Positions 44,668 through 53,226 of a DNA stretch of 64,000 bases are shown here, in pieces (within the stretch, counting starts at the first letter, position 1; every line of letters starts with the position of its first letter). Position numbers and translations under genes: made by a program. The notes under the pieces are model-generated. The model saw nothing but the letters and a program-made list of their open reading frames with translations. It was not told the DNA's origin and made no database searches. Source of the DNA: Microscillaceae bacterium (GTDB lineage: Bacteria; Bacteroidota; Bacteroidia; Cytophagales; Microscillaceae); the NCBI GenBank assembly GCA_011390205.1, contig JAABSX010000014.1:1-64000 (forward strand), read 5' to 3'.

Positions 44668-46299
44668 ATGAAAGTCTATTTATTTCACCTAAAATATCTT
44701 CTCTTTTGGGGCTGCCTTATGACAAGCTGCAAGGAGAAAGCTCTGGGACAAATGCAGATAAACAACAGCCAAACAAGTGCTTTTTTAGAAGAGGTAACAC
44801 GCATCGGAAGCAGCTTGGCTGTGCCTGGTATGACGCTGGGCATCATGCAAGGGGATTCTTTGGTGTGGGAAGCGGCAATAGGGCAGGCAGACAGAGCACG
44901 TTCGGTGGCGATGAATACCTCTCACCTTTTTCCACTGGCATCTATCAGCAAGACGATGGCGGCTGTCTTGGTGCTTCAGCTTGTGGAGCAGGGCAGATTG
45001 CGGCTTGACGATGCCGTGCTTGAGTATCTTCCTCAAGAAAAAATCCCAGAATCGGTCAAGATTCATCACCTATTATCTCATACTTCGGAGGGGCTGCCCC
45101 AGACTTTCTTTGAATACAGCAGCCGCTACGGACTTCTGGCAGATGTGCTCGAGAAAATCACCCAAAAGAAATACTATCAAGTGATGGAGTCAAATATTCT
45201 CAAACCTCTAAAAATGCAGCGCAGCATTCCTGGGGTAGGTGCTAAAGGCTATGAAAGACTTTCTGCACAGATAGCCAAACCCTACCGCTTAGGAGATAAT
45301 GGAAAAATACTTCTGGGCTACTTGCCTTCGGAAGGGCTAAAAAGCAGCACGGGCATGGTCTCTTGCATAGAAGATTTGGCGAAATATGCTAAAGGACTGT
45401 ATCAGGGGGAATTACTCCAAGCTGACACACGGCAAAAAATGTGGACAAATACCCAAAGCCTCGCCAGAGATACACTGCCTTATGGCTTAGGCTGGTTTAT
45501 TGGGAATACAGAAGGAAAAAAAATTATATGGCATTATGGGCAGGAGGCTTGCTTCTCTACTGTGCTGATGTATATCCCCGAAAAAGACCTTACCTTTATC
45601 ATGCTCGCCAATAGTGCAGCACTCTCTGAACACGGGCAGATGCTCAGTGGCAACCCTAACCGCTCGGCATTGTTTACTGCATTTTTTAAACATTTTGTCT
45701 GGGATAAATCTACACAAAACATGGAGCTACCTGCTTGGGATGCTCCCTTAGCCCAATGGAAAACCGGACTAGACGTTTATCCAGATGCACTTAAAAGCCA
45801 AGCCAAAGAAGTACTATTGAGTCGATTTATGTTGCAGAGCTATATGTCGAAGTATCAGCCAAGCTATCAGCAGGCCAGTATGCAAACTTGGATGCTACTT
45901 GCGAAATACTTCTCAGCCGATTTAGAGCAACTCGCCGATGCTCAGTTACTATTTCCTCTCATAGAGCTTATCCAACAAGAAGAGTATTCATTGATTCCTA
46001 TCACAGAGATTATCATAGAAAATACCAAAGAAGGCATGCGAAGTCCTTATATACAGTATTTAGTTGGTAAGTTTTATTATCTCCTTCACGAAGAAAATCG
46101 TGCCTTGCCTTACTTTAAAGCAGCAGCAGACATGCCTAATTTTAAACTTAGGTGGTACCAGCCTTTGGCTACTTATTACACTGGTGAGATTTTAGACAAT
46201 CAGCACTCTCCAAAGGCAGCCATTTATCTCAGACGAGTCATTAACTGGGGTTGGAATGAAGATGATGTGGTAGTCAAGGCAAGACAAAGACTTAAGTGA
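44668..46299 (+). CDS. Beta-lactamase/transpeptidase-fold lipoprotein serine hydrolase
   Basis: 543 residues. The lipoprotein signal has lipobox MTSC (Cys21). The serine hydrolase core carries the catalytic SxxK as Ser92-Ile-Ser-Lys95 (PLASISKT), a YxS-type second motif (YSSRYGLLADVL) and HYG as the third motif, typical of class C-like esterases/D-aminopeptidases (Pfam Beta-lactamase). Residues about 390-543 form a helical, TPR-like tail. It probably acts on peptidoglycan or small esters in the periplasm. A resistance role is not implied. It is 36 bases downstream of rsmH. Confidence 0.87.
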   Translation: MKVYLFHLKYLLFWGCLMTSCKEKALGQMQINNSQTSAFLEEVTRIGSSLAVPGMTLGIMQGDSLVWEAAIGQADRARSVAMNTSHLFPLASISKTMAAVLVLQLVEQGRLRLDDAVLEYLPQEKIPESVKIHHLLSHTSEGLPQTFFEYSSRYGLLADVLEKITQKKYYQVMESNILKPLKMQRSIPGVGAKGYERLSAQIAKPYRLGDNGKILLGYLPSEGLKSSTGMVSCIEDLAKYAKGLYQGELLQADTRQKMWTNTQSLARDTLPYGLGWFIGNTEGKKIIWHYGQEACFSTVLMYIPEKDLTFIMLANSAALSEHGQMLSGNPNRSALFTAFFKHFVWDKSTQNMELPAWDAPLAQWKTGLDVYPDALKSQAKEVLLSRFMLQSYMSKYQPSYQQASMQTWMLLAKYFSADLEQLADAQLLFPLIELIQQEEYSLIPITEIIIENTKEGMRSPYIQYLVGKFYYLLHEENRALPYFKAAADMPNFKLRWYQPLATYYTGEILDNQHSPKAAIYLRRVINWGWNEDDVVVKARQRLK

Positions 46300-46510
46300 G
46301 TTTTTTGCTTTTCAGTGAATGTCTATATCTAATTTACACTATTTGGTAGTAGAACATTGAAGGGGGTATGATTTTTCATAGCATACATACTTCAGTCATA
46401 AACTACTGAAACTAGCAACACTTTAAAATAATCTTAAAAATTTGGATTTTCCATTTTTTTTTTTTGATTTGAAAATATTTTATATTTTTAACTTTTAAAA
46501 TTTTATTTTT

Positions 46511-46741
46511 ATGAAAAATTTATTTAAAAAAACCCTACTTACTCTGCTGCTTACTTTGTCTTGTCTTGCTTTTATGATAATTATTCCTTCTCAAAAAGCT
46601 GAGGCAAAGACCTGTGCAAAATCTACAGACCTTGAGTCAGGTTGCAGATACATGGGAGATGACTGTATTGTCTGGGAACATGTAGATGATGACCAAGATT
46701 GTCCAAGTGGGAGTATTTCAGAGTTTGAAAATTTTCAATAA
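46511..46741 (+). CDS. Small exported four-cysteine peptide
   Basis: 76 residues. A signal peptide ends at AEA (residue 32), leaving an acidic mature peptide of about 44 residues with exactly four cysteines (Cys35, 45, 52, 64), one Trp and a DDDQD run. The even, well-spaced cysteines suggest two disulfides, as in secreted bacterial peptides. I recognise no family; it resembles in layout, not in sequence, the small peptides that sit beside propeller lipoproteins in Bacteroides. It heads a three-gene cassette with a DUF4221 lipoprotein and a CIHC thioredoxin-fold lipoprotein. Its own weak terminator follows, which would make it the most abundant product. Role unknown. Confidence 0.72.
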   Translation: MKNLFKKTLLTLLLTLSCLAFMIIIPSQKAEAKTCAKSTDLESGCRYMGDDCIVWEHVDDDQDCPSGSISEFENFQ

Positions 46742-46756
46742 TATTTCCATTAAAAT

Positions 46757-46796
46757 AAAGGCTTATCTGGGTTTTGAATACTTAGAAAGCCTTTTA
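46757..46796 (+). terminator. Possible attenuating hairpin after the four-Cys peptide gene
   Basis: AAAGGCTT (46757-46764) pairs with AAGCCTTT (46787-46794) around a 22-base loop, ending in TTTT broken by A. The short U-tract suggests partial termination with read-through into the lipoprotein gene 23 bases on. Confidence 0.5.
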
Positions 46797-46818
46797 CTCA
46801 CTTTATTAAACATAAAAA

Positions 46819-47979
46819 ATGACACATTATAGACCTTACTTACTGGTTATATTATTGACTGTTTTGCTATGTTATGGATGCGTAGAGTCAAAGAGGGAAG
46901 AAGCAAGAAGTAATGCTGCTGAGCATAAAAGTGATTTTACTTTGAGACCTGCTACATCACTCATTATAGATATAGATACACTTACAAGTTTTACAAGTAA
47001 CTACCTAGCCTACTATGAGGATAAAACAAGCCAAAAACAACTATTGGCTTACCTCAATAATACCAATAATGAAATTCAATTTTATGATATAAAAGCCAAA
47101 AAACTAGAGTTTAGAGTTGCCTTTGATGAAAAATCTAATATCAGTCAGCTTGATGGATTTCATATCATTAGTCTTGATTCTATCTTAGTAGCTTCTGAGG
47201 CTAAAATTTATTTTCATCTGAGTAATCGGAAAGGACAAAGTCTAAAAACTTATAAAGCTGAACCTAAAGATGGTTTGTATTCCTTTTCTACTATTGAGAA
47301 CTTTACCAGACTGGGCTTGCTGTCAGATAAGCGTTTTGTATATCATCGAGCACCTTATTATCCTCCAAGAAAGAAGGGCTTCTGGAGTTTTCCTATCACA
47401 TTTGCTAAACATCTAGAAACAGGAAAACTAGATACTTTATTCAAGTATGAAGGTACAAGAGCAGATGATGAATTTACAGGTGGTTTTTTACCCTATTCTT
47501 TTGAGCAAAATGAAAAAGAGGAGTTTGTGTATTCTTTTTTTATGGATAATTATATTTATCTTACTAACTTTCAGCAGAAGTCTAAGGCTTATTATGCAGG
47601 ATCTAAATATTTTGAAAATATACCTTCTATGGCTTCTGTTCCTAATGATACAAAAAAAGAAAAAATATTTTTCAGAGAAAACTTCTCTTATCGCCAAATT
47701 ATCTATGATAAATTCAGAAAAGTATATTATCGTTTTGTGCTGCACCCTACCAAGCCTGATGAGCCAGACTATCTACATGGTAAGCCTTTTTCTGTTATTA
47801 TATTAGATGAAAAACTAGCAATAATAGGTGAAACAAAGGTATTCAAAGAAAAGATGTATTACAGCAATTACTTTGTAGCACCCGAAGGCTTATATATTTC
47901 TCAGAATCATATCGAGAACCCCGAAGTAAATGAAGATAAGCTAAATTTTAGACTGTTTGAATTGATCAAAAATGAGTAA
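46819..47979 (+). CDS. DUF4221-like lipoprotein
   Basis: 386 residues. The lipoprotein signal has a lipobox near LCYGC (Cys21). The mature protein is rich in beta strands of propeller type (ASEAKIYFHLSNRKGQSL, PFSVIILDEKLAIIGETK) and its overall layout fits the DUF4221 family of Bacteroidota lipoproteins, recognised by eye only. These are predicted six-bladed propellers, with no known function, typically exposed at the outer membrane or periplasm. It is translated in overlap with the next gene (8 bases), so the products are probably needed together. Codon use is AT-rich relative to the rsmH region. Confidence 0.72.
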   Translation: MTHYRPYLLVILLTVLLCYGCVESKREEARSNAAEHKSDFTLRPATSLIIDIDTLTSFTSNYLAYYEDKTSQKQLLAYLNNTNNEIQFYDIKAKKLEFRVAFDEKSNISQLDGFHIISLDSILVASEAKIYFHLSNRKGQSLKTYKAEPKDGLYSFSTIENFTRLGLLSDKRFVYHRAPYYPPRKKGFWSFPITFAKHLETGKLDTLFKYEGTRADDEFTGGFLPYSFEQNEKEEFVYSFFMDNYIYLTNFQQKSKAYYAGSKYFENIPSMASVPNDTKKEKIFFRENFSYRQIIYDKFRKVYYRFVLHPTKPDEPDYLHGKPFSVIILDEKLAIIGETKVFKEKMYYSNYFVAPEGLYISQNHIENPEVNEDKLNFRLFELIKNE

Positions 47980-48418
47980 ATTCACTTTCTTCATATTGTT
48001 ATTCCTGCTATCTTGCCAAGGAGCAGAGCATCAAGATAGTTACCTCAAAAAACTTATCAGCAGCCATAATAAATCGCTCAAAGATGTAGAAGTATGTTAT
48101 TTGATAGCTCAAGATAGATGCATACATTGCCTAGACATCTCTGCTCAGTTTATCCGAAAACACAGCAACAATCCTAAGATTCTATTCATCATTACTAATG
48201 TAATTGGTAGTAAAGAGCTTCGTCTAAAATATGGGCAAGATTTTGTAATAGGTGAGAACATTATCATAGATACTAAAAATATAGCCATTCATCATAAAAT
48301 GATTGAATCAAATCCAGTGGTGTTTTTCTTAGATAATCATGCAAAAATCACAAAACAAATAAGTGTCTCTCCATCCAAACTTAAAAATATGCTTGCAGAG
48401 ATTGAAAAAGCTATATGA
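47972..48418 (+). CDS. Thioredoxin-fold lipoprotein with CIHC motif
   Basis: 148 residues. A short lipoprotein signal (lipobox LLSC, Cys15). The remainder reads as a thioredoxin-like fold: first strand VEVCYLIAQDRCIHCLD with the redox-type motif Cys50-Ile-His-Cys53, and the usual cis-Pro loop as SNPVVFFLD (Pro114). The His in the second CxxC variable position recalls DsbA's CPHC and favours an oxidising potential, a family-based inference. The gene overlaps DUF4221 by 8 bases. A role in forming or checking disulfides in the four-Cys peptide is an attractive but untested hypothesis. Confidence 0.72.
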   Translation: MSKFTFFILLFLLSCQGAEHQDSYLKKLISSHNKSLKDVEVCYLIAQDRCIHCLDISAQFIRKHSNNPKILFIITNVIGSKELRLKYGQDFVIGENIIIDTKNIAIHHKMIESNPVVFFLDNHAKITKQISVSPSKLKNMLAEIEKAI

Positions 48419-48440
48419 GGCTTATTCTACCAAACTTGAT

Positions 48441-48697
48441 TCAAACCCACTTTCCGCACCCTCTTTTTGGCAATGAATGATTTACATCAAAAAGCTATAA
48501 TATGTCACGCCTACGGCGTTTCTCTTTCTTGGCTTGGTATTTTCTACAAAGATGACAAGCCTACGGCTTTTTTAAGTCCGTTAGGGCTGAAATCTTTGTA
48601 GCAAAAGCGATTAAAAAGCGTAACCAACACCTTTAGGTGTGGCATCTTTGACGTAAATCAAAGAATACCTGAGAAAGGGTGCGAAAAGAGAGTTCAA
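48441..48697. repeat. MITE-like palindromic element
   Basis: About 257 bp bounded by imperfect ~50-bp inverted repeats. The left arm is 48441-48491, including CGCACCC and GATTTACATCAAA; the right arm is 48647-48697, including TTTGACGTAAATC and GGGTGCG. Inside is a second inverted pair CTACAAAGAT (48544-48553)/ATCTTTGTAG (48592-48601). There are also four short palindromes: ACGCCTACGGCGT (48507), AAGCCTACGGCTT (48557), AGTCCGTTAGGGCT (48575) and ACACCTTTAGGTGT (48627). There is no ORF. Similar hairpin-rich intergenic elements exist in Bacteroidota genomes. I know no defined function. Confidence 0.75.
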
Positions 48698-48797
48698 AAA
48701 TTGAAACACCATCCACTAACTGCACAGGCTTCTGTATTGCTCTAAAGCTAACAGATACTTTTTACACTTAACTGTCAGTGATGAGCATAGATCATAA

Positions 48798-48830
48798 AAA
48801 AAGCCCCAAAAGTCTATTTTGGGGCTTTTT
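48798..48830. terminator. Bidirectional terminator between the peptide cassette and ppiD-like gene
   Basis: A perfect 14-bp inverted repeat AAAAAGCCCCAAAA (48798-48811)/TTTTGGGGCTTTTT (48817-48830) around a 5-base loop, with U-tracts in both directions. It lies 24 bases from the end of the minus-strand gene. Confidence 0.92.
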
Positions 48831-48853
48831 AAACATAAAATCAGTCTTTCTGA

Positions 48854-50980
48854 TTAATAAAATTTGTATCGTTCATCTTCAATATCAGAGGCTTTCTTAA
48901 TAGCTTCTGAAATTAAGAATTGAACCCTTTGATTGTTACGGGTTTCTATATCACTTTTATACTTAGCATAATCTGCAATTTTGGCAGCAGGTGTAAGGCT
49001 TACTAGCTCTAAGACAAATACCCCACTTTCATCTGTAAAAGCATCTGTACGCTTGCCTTTTTTAAGACCGAACGCCTTGCCAATGGCAACAGGGTTAAAG
49101 CCCGTGTTAGAGAGTACATTGCTGCTCAATGAAAGGTCATTGGCAGTGCTTACGAGGGCCTCGGTGCCGTAGGCTTTAGCAATTTGGTCAAGGCTTTTGC
49201 CCTTGCTTTCGTCAAGTTTTTTAGCTATTTGTGCTGCTTTGAGCTTTTTGATGACCTCTTTGGTGAGTTCTTCACGGAAGATTTCAATGGTAGAAGCGCC
49301 TTTTGCGGTCTTGTCTGTCAGGGTAGCGATGACGAATTTATTTTGCTCTTGAATATTAAATACCTCGGATACGTCTCCTTTACTTGCCTCATTAAAAGCC
49401 CATCTGATGACATCTCTTGCTCCTTGCATTGCTCCTAAGTTGGTAGATGTAGTTGCTAATTTATTGGCACTTAGCAGTACTACTTGTGGGTTACTTTCTA
49501 CTTGCTTTCGGAAAGCTTCTCCGTTCTCACTGGCTAGTTTAAACTCTTCAGCTTTGTAAAGCACTGAGTCAAGGGTTTCTTGAGAAGGCTCTAGTGTGAG
49601 AGAAACAGTAGCCACTTTATACGCTGTATTATTTCGAGGCTGTGTAACTTCTACGATATGGTACCCGAAATCAGTTTCTACTAGATTAGGAATAAGACCA
49701 GGATTGGCCATCCCGAAAGTAGCCTGTTCAAAAGGGCTTACCATCTGCCCACGCCCATACCAGCCTAAGTCTCCGCCACGCTGTGCTGTGCCATCTTGTC
49801 CGTATTGTGCAGCGAGTGCGGCAAAGTCTGTCCCGTCTTTGACCTGCTGCAGCACTTCACTGGCTTGTTTGCGAACTTCAGCTTTTTGCTCTGTACTTGA
49901 TTCTTTATCAGCCTTAAACAAGATATGCCTGGCTTTTACATACTCTACGGTATCTTCTTTTACGTCTGATACTTTAAAGATTTTGTACTCTTTTCCGTCC
50001 ACATAAGGGCCGTAGATTCCACCTTTTAGAATGACAGGATTTTTGTCAAACAAAATACCTGGAAGCTGCCCTACGGGCTGAAAAGCAAAAGTAGAAGGAG
50101 AATCTGAATTAATCATAGCGAAGGCAGAGTCATTGGGTGCTTTTGCAAAATCTTTTGCAAGCTGCTGGATTTCCTTGCGGAATGTGCTGCTATCACTCGG
50201 AGAAGGGTTCACATCAAAAGCCACATAATCAAGGCTGCGTGTTTCTTGTGCCTCGTATTTCTCTGGATTTTTATTGAGTTCTTCTTTGAGCATCTCATCG
50301 GTTACTTGTGCAGCAAGGGTAGAATCTGCAATAGAAGTGAAGGGCACATACACATATTTTACTTCGGCTTTGGTGCTTTGGTTGGTATATTCACGTGCTG
50401 CTTCGGCTTTGGTTACGTAAGAAGACATACGAATAAGTCCTTCATATTTTGTCTGCATGCGGCTTTTTCTCAATCCATCTTCAAAATCGGCCCATTGCAT
50501 TCTCTGCTCGGCTGGACGCTGGGAGAGGCTCTGCAAAAACCCAACTACGGCTTGCTTGTCAAAAGCACCTGTTTCGGGATTGGTGAATTGTTGGCGAATC
50601 TGAGGGTGAATAAAGACAGAATCCCCTTGCACCATTTGCACAAGTTCTTTGTCACTTACTTTGATTCCCAATTTATCGAACTGCTTGGTATAAGCATATT
50701 CAAATATGAAACTATTCCAGACTTGGTCACGAATGCCGTTGAGCTGTGCATCGGCGGGTGTTTGTCCTGTCTGCATTCTGTAATTATTAAGTGTTTGTTT
50801 GAGCTGTGCATCATAGGCAGCATACTCCACACTCTCTCCGTTTATCTCACCCACATATTGTTTTTGACCTCCAAAAAGGCCACCGCCCAAGAAGTCAGTT
50901 AATACGAAAGCAATAATCGAGATAGCAATAAAAAAGATTGCTACTCCTGAATATTCTCTAATTTTACTAATGATTGCCAT
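48854..50980 (-). CDS. ppiD: PpiD-like membrane-anchored peptidyl-prolyl isomerase
   Basis: 708 residues. One N-terminal membrane anchor (about 12-32), a SurA_N/PpiD-type chaperone region (about 38-240), a parvulin rotamase domain near 345-445 (YVKARHILFK, QYGQDGTAQRGGDLGWYGRGQM, FGYHIVEV), then a helical C-terminal part ending DIEDERYKFY. It assists folding of exported and outer-membrane proteins in the periplasm. The family is SurA/PpiD-like rotamases; PpiD is chosen because of the anchor and length. It has an excellent promoter. It is monocistronic. Confidence 0.88.
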   Translation of the reverse strand: MAIISKIREYSGVAIFFIAISIIAFVLTDFLGGGLFGGQKQYVGEINGESVEYAAYDAQLKQTLNNYRMQTGQTPADAQLNGIRDQVWNSFIFEYAYTKQFDKLGIKVSDKELVQMVQGDSVFIHPQIRQQFTNPETGAFDKQAVVGFLQSLSQRPAEQRMQWADFEDGLRKSRMQTKYEGLIRMSSYVTKAEAAREYTNQSTKAEVKYVYVPFTSIADSTLAAQVTDEMLKEELNKNPEKYEAQETRSLDYVAFDVNPSPSDSSTFRKEIQQLAKDFAKAPNDSAFAMINSDSPSTFAFQPVGQLPGILFDKNPVILKGGIYGPYVDGKEYKIFKVSDVKEDTVEYVKARHILFKADKESSTEQKAEVRKQASEVLQQVKDGTDFAALAAQYGQDGTAQRGGDLGWYGRGQMVSPFEQATFGMANPGLIPNLVETDFGYHIVEVTQPRNNTAYKVATVSLTLEPSQETLDSVLYKAEEFKLASENGEAFRKQVESNPQVVLLSANKLATTSTNLGAMQGARDVIRWAFNEASKGDVSEVFNIQEQNKFVIATLTDKTAKGASTIEIFREELTKEVIKKLKAAQIAKKLDESKGKSLDQIAKAYGTEALVSTANDLSLSSNVLSNTGFNPVAIGKAFGLKKGKRTDAFTDESGVFVLELVSLTPAAKIADYAKYKSDIETRNNQRVQFLISEAIKKASDIEDERYKFY

Positions 50981-51011
50981 ACGTTCTTGTCAAGTTTTTA
51001 AAAAATTCTTG

Positions 51012-51041
51012 CAAATATACGAAGCCTTCCTGAAACCACAA
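51012..51041 (-). promoter_or_regulatory. Best-formed promoter in the window, for ppiD
   Basis: The minus strand reads TATATTTG (51012-51019) with TTG at 51039-51041, a 19-base spacer, matching the Bacteroidota -33/-7 consensus. The ATG is 32 bases downstream. Confidence 0.75.
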
Positions 51042-51089
51042 GCATAAAGAGGAAAGTTTGTAAATCTCCTAAGAAGCACCTGCATTATT

Positions 51090-52673
51090 TTAGAAAAATA
51101 GCCCCATACTGATTACAAGGCGGGTATTGCGTAGGCCAATCTCTGTGAAAGGCTCAAGACCTGCATAAATACTGCTGCCATCAAAGCCATAGGGCTGATA
51201 GGCTTGGTTGCTGCGTGCATGCACCACTGCCAAATCTGCATACCAATCTGACATTCGCACACCTAGCCCCCCTGTGATGCTTGTGATTTTGCGGCTAAAG
51301 TCTGAGTTACTCCCAAAATTATCATAAGGGTCTCCTTCTAAGGCATAACCTCCACGCAATCGGAATATATCATACCTAAATTCGCCTCCTGCCCTGATGT
51401 TCCAGACGGGCTGATAAAGCTGCTCAATGGTCTGATTATCTGCATCAAATATTCCTGGAAACTCACTATTGCGGAGGGTCATGTTGTTATAGGCTACATA
51501 TTCAGCATCTAAAGACAAGAAACCATATTTTTCAAAAAACACGGCTGCCCCCACATTGGCACGCCAAGGAGTACGCAAGCGGTAATTAAAATTACCTGGC
51601 AAGGTAGATTCTTCATAGGAGTCTATCACATTGGGGTCATCAAATGAATATACATTGGATTGAAAAGTAGTGTTAAACTCTTCGTTGAGTGCATATATAG
51701 TAGGTGTACTAAAGCTTGCCCCTATTCTGAATGCATTGATAGGTCTGAAAATCATCCCTACAGTGGCATTGATGCCTGTGCCTGTTACGTTGGTGCGGTT
51801 GGTTTCTGTGAATGAATCCAAGAAAGAGCTAGTTCCAGTAAAATCTTCTGAGTAGAGGCGGTCTTCTCTGTAATTGATAAACATCACACCGAGTGTAGCC
51901 CCAAAATAAAACCTGTCATCATAATTGCCCGCTGCCGAGAGGGAGAATTGATATTGAGCGCCTGTGGTTTCTATGATTTCTTGCTGCTGAGGTGCAAAAA
52001 GCACTTCATCTTCATCTCTGGCATAAGTAAAATACGCATCGCTGCCTGCTGAGAAAGGATTGGTGAGAAAAGCAAAATAGGCAGCCCGCTGATACTCATA
52101 CTGTAGGAGGTCTAGATTTTGTAAACTTCCTTCGGAAATGCCATTGCTTCTGTCCACATAAAAATCTGTTTTCGAAGAATTTTGATTTGGGGCATTGTAG
52201 CTAAATTGATTCTGAAAATTATTGACCCTAGTGAGTGAAACCCCAAATGCCCCACCTCGCCATGCACCAGGCAAAAAATCTTCTTTAGCTTCTGAAAAAA
52301 CAGCCCCGACATTTGCCATGTTAAAGTTGCCTTTGCTATCCTCTTTAGTGTTGATGCGCTCGTTCAGGTCAAAATAATCCGTAGAAGTCTGAGCAGACAA
52401 GATGCTCGGACTAAAACTCATCTCCGAACGACGAAAAAATGCCAGCCCTGCAGGGTTTCCATTCAAATTGCTAATATCTCCTCCTACTGCAGTATGAGCG
52501 CCTGCAATGCCCTGAAACCTTGCCGAACCTCCAAAGGTCGTTCTTGAGAAGCGCAGTGCATCATTATAATAGCCTAGTGAGCCAGGGCTGATTTGCTGTG
52601 CCAGCCCTTTAAAAGGCATGCTTAAAAAAATGGTACTTATTATTACAGCTATTTTCAAAAATTTATCAATCAT
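51090..52673 (-). CDS. OMPP1/FadL/TodX-family outer-membrane porin
   Basis: 527 residues. A signal peptide (about 1-26, ending GLAQQ) is followed by the FadL-type hatch and start of the barrel (SRTTFGGSARFQGIAGAHTAVGGDISNLNGNPAGLAFFRRSEMSF). Alternating aromatic strands continue to a terminal strand ending SMGLFF. The family includes transporters for fatty acids and hydrophobic compounds. The substrate here is unknown. It is not coupled to neighbours; ppiD lies downstream on the same strand. Confidence 0.9.
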   Translation of the reverse strand: MIDKFLKIAVIISTIFLSMPFKGLAQQISPGSLGYYNDALRFSRTTFGGSARFQGIAGAHTAVGGDISNLNGNPAGLAFFRRSEMSFSPSILSAQTSTDYFDLNERINTKEDSKGNFNMANVGAVFSEAKEDFLPGAWRGGAFGVSLTRVNNFQNQFSYNAPNQNSSKTDFYVDRSNGISEGSLQNLDLLQYEYQRAAYFAFLTNPFSAGSDAYFTYARDEDEVLFAPQQQEIIETTGAQYQFSLSAAGNYDDRFYFGATLGVMFINYREDRLYSEDFTGTSSFLDSFTETNRTNVTGTGINATVGMIFRPINAFRIGASFSTPTIYALNEEFNTTFQSNVYSFDDPNVIDSYEESTLPGNFNYRLRTPWRANVGAAVFFEKYGFLSLDAEYVAYNNMTLRNSEFPGIFDADNQTIEQLYQPVWNIRAGGEFRYDIFRLRGGYALEGDPYDNFGSNSDFSRKITSITGGLGVRMSDWYADLAVVHARSNQAYQPYGFDGSSIYAGLEPFTEIGLRNTRLVISMGLFF

Positions 52674-53041
52674 AAAATTAGGGTGGTTAGTATGGTAAAA
52701 TTAGGTCTTATAATTCATTAAATAGCAAAATACAATATTTGGTTGTCTTTTGTACTATTTTTAACCCCAATTTAACGAATAAAAGCACTTAGACCTATTT
52801 TTGTTGGCTATTTTTGGGGTCTAAGAGAGTACTTCTATATTTTTATATCCGCAATTTGGGTGCTGCTTTAAAATTTATTTTGTATTCTAAATACCTACTG
52901 CACACAATATTTTGCCTTAAAAAAGCTTCCAAACACGAATTAATCCTATTTAATAAAAATAAAATTCGGTTTCTACGCTTTATCTTACTTAAATTAAAAG
53001 GAAACAAGACTAGTTTTAGAGATAATCCAAAAATTATTTCT

Positions 53042-53049
53042 TATCTTTG
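53042..53049 (+). promoter_or_regulatory. -7 box for the DeaD-like helicase
   Basis: TATCTTTG; a T-run at 53014-53017 lies 24 bases upstream, slightly far for a -33. It gives an untranslated leader of about 170 bases. Confidence 0.5.
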
Positions 53050-53055
53050 CAACAT

Positions 53056-53226
53056 CGAATCAAATCTATATGTCATTTGAGCGTAACCAAACAAAGGTTC
53101 GGTTATTATTTTAATTTATTATTTTTAAGGGTACTTTTGGAGATAGGCGTTTGGGTCTATGCGTTGTTTTGTATAGTGGATAGCTTAGTTTTCACACGTG
53201 CCTTTTTATCGTTTTAAACAAAGTAC
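53056..53226 (+). promoter_or_regulatory. Long 5' leader of the DeaD-like helicase gene
   Basis: About 170 bases between the inferred start of transcription and the ATG at 53227. It holds a small inverted repeat (TAACC/GGTTA near 53083-53105) and no ORF. Long structured leaders are common on cold-induced helicase genes in other bacteria, where they control translation by temperature. Regulation here is inferred from length and partner gene only. Confidence 0.4.

Larger units (their letters stand above)
52674..53226. other. 553-bp region between divergent porin and helicase genes
   Basis: AT-rich. It contains a -7 box TATCTTTG at 53042-53049 for the DEAD helicase and then a leader of about 170 bases. 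A plus-strand frame at 52814-53080 (88 codons) runs across the promoter and is not supported. A hairpin-capable segment, TAACC at about 53083 with GGTTA at about 53100, lies early in the leader. Confidence 0.5.

Noticed and set aside
48421-48853. CRISPR-like repeats
   Set aside because: The short palindromes are of differing sequence and irregular spacing; they form an inverted-repeat element, not a repeat-spacer array.
52814-53080. 88-codon plus-strand frame before the DeaD helicase
   Set aside because: It spans the TAnnTTTG promoter box, is very AT-rich and ends within the leader.
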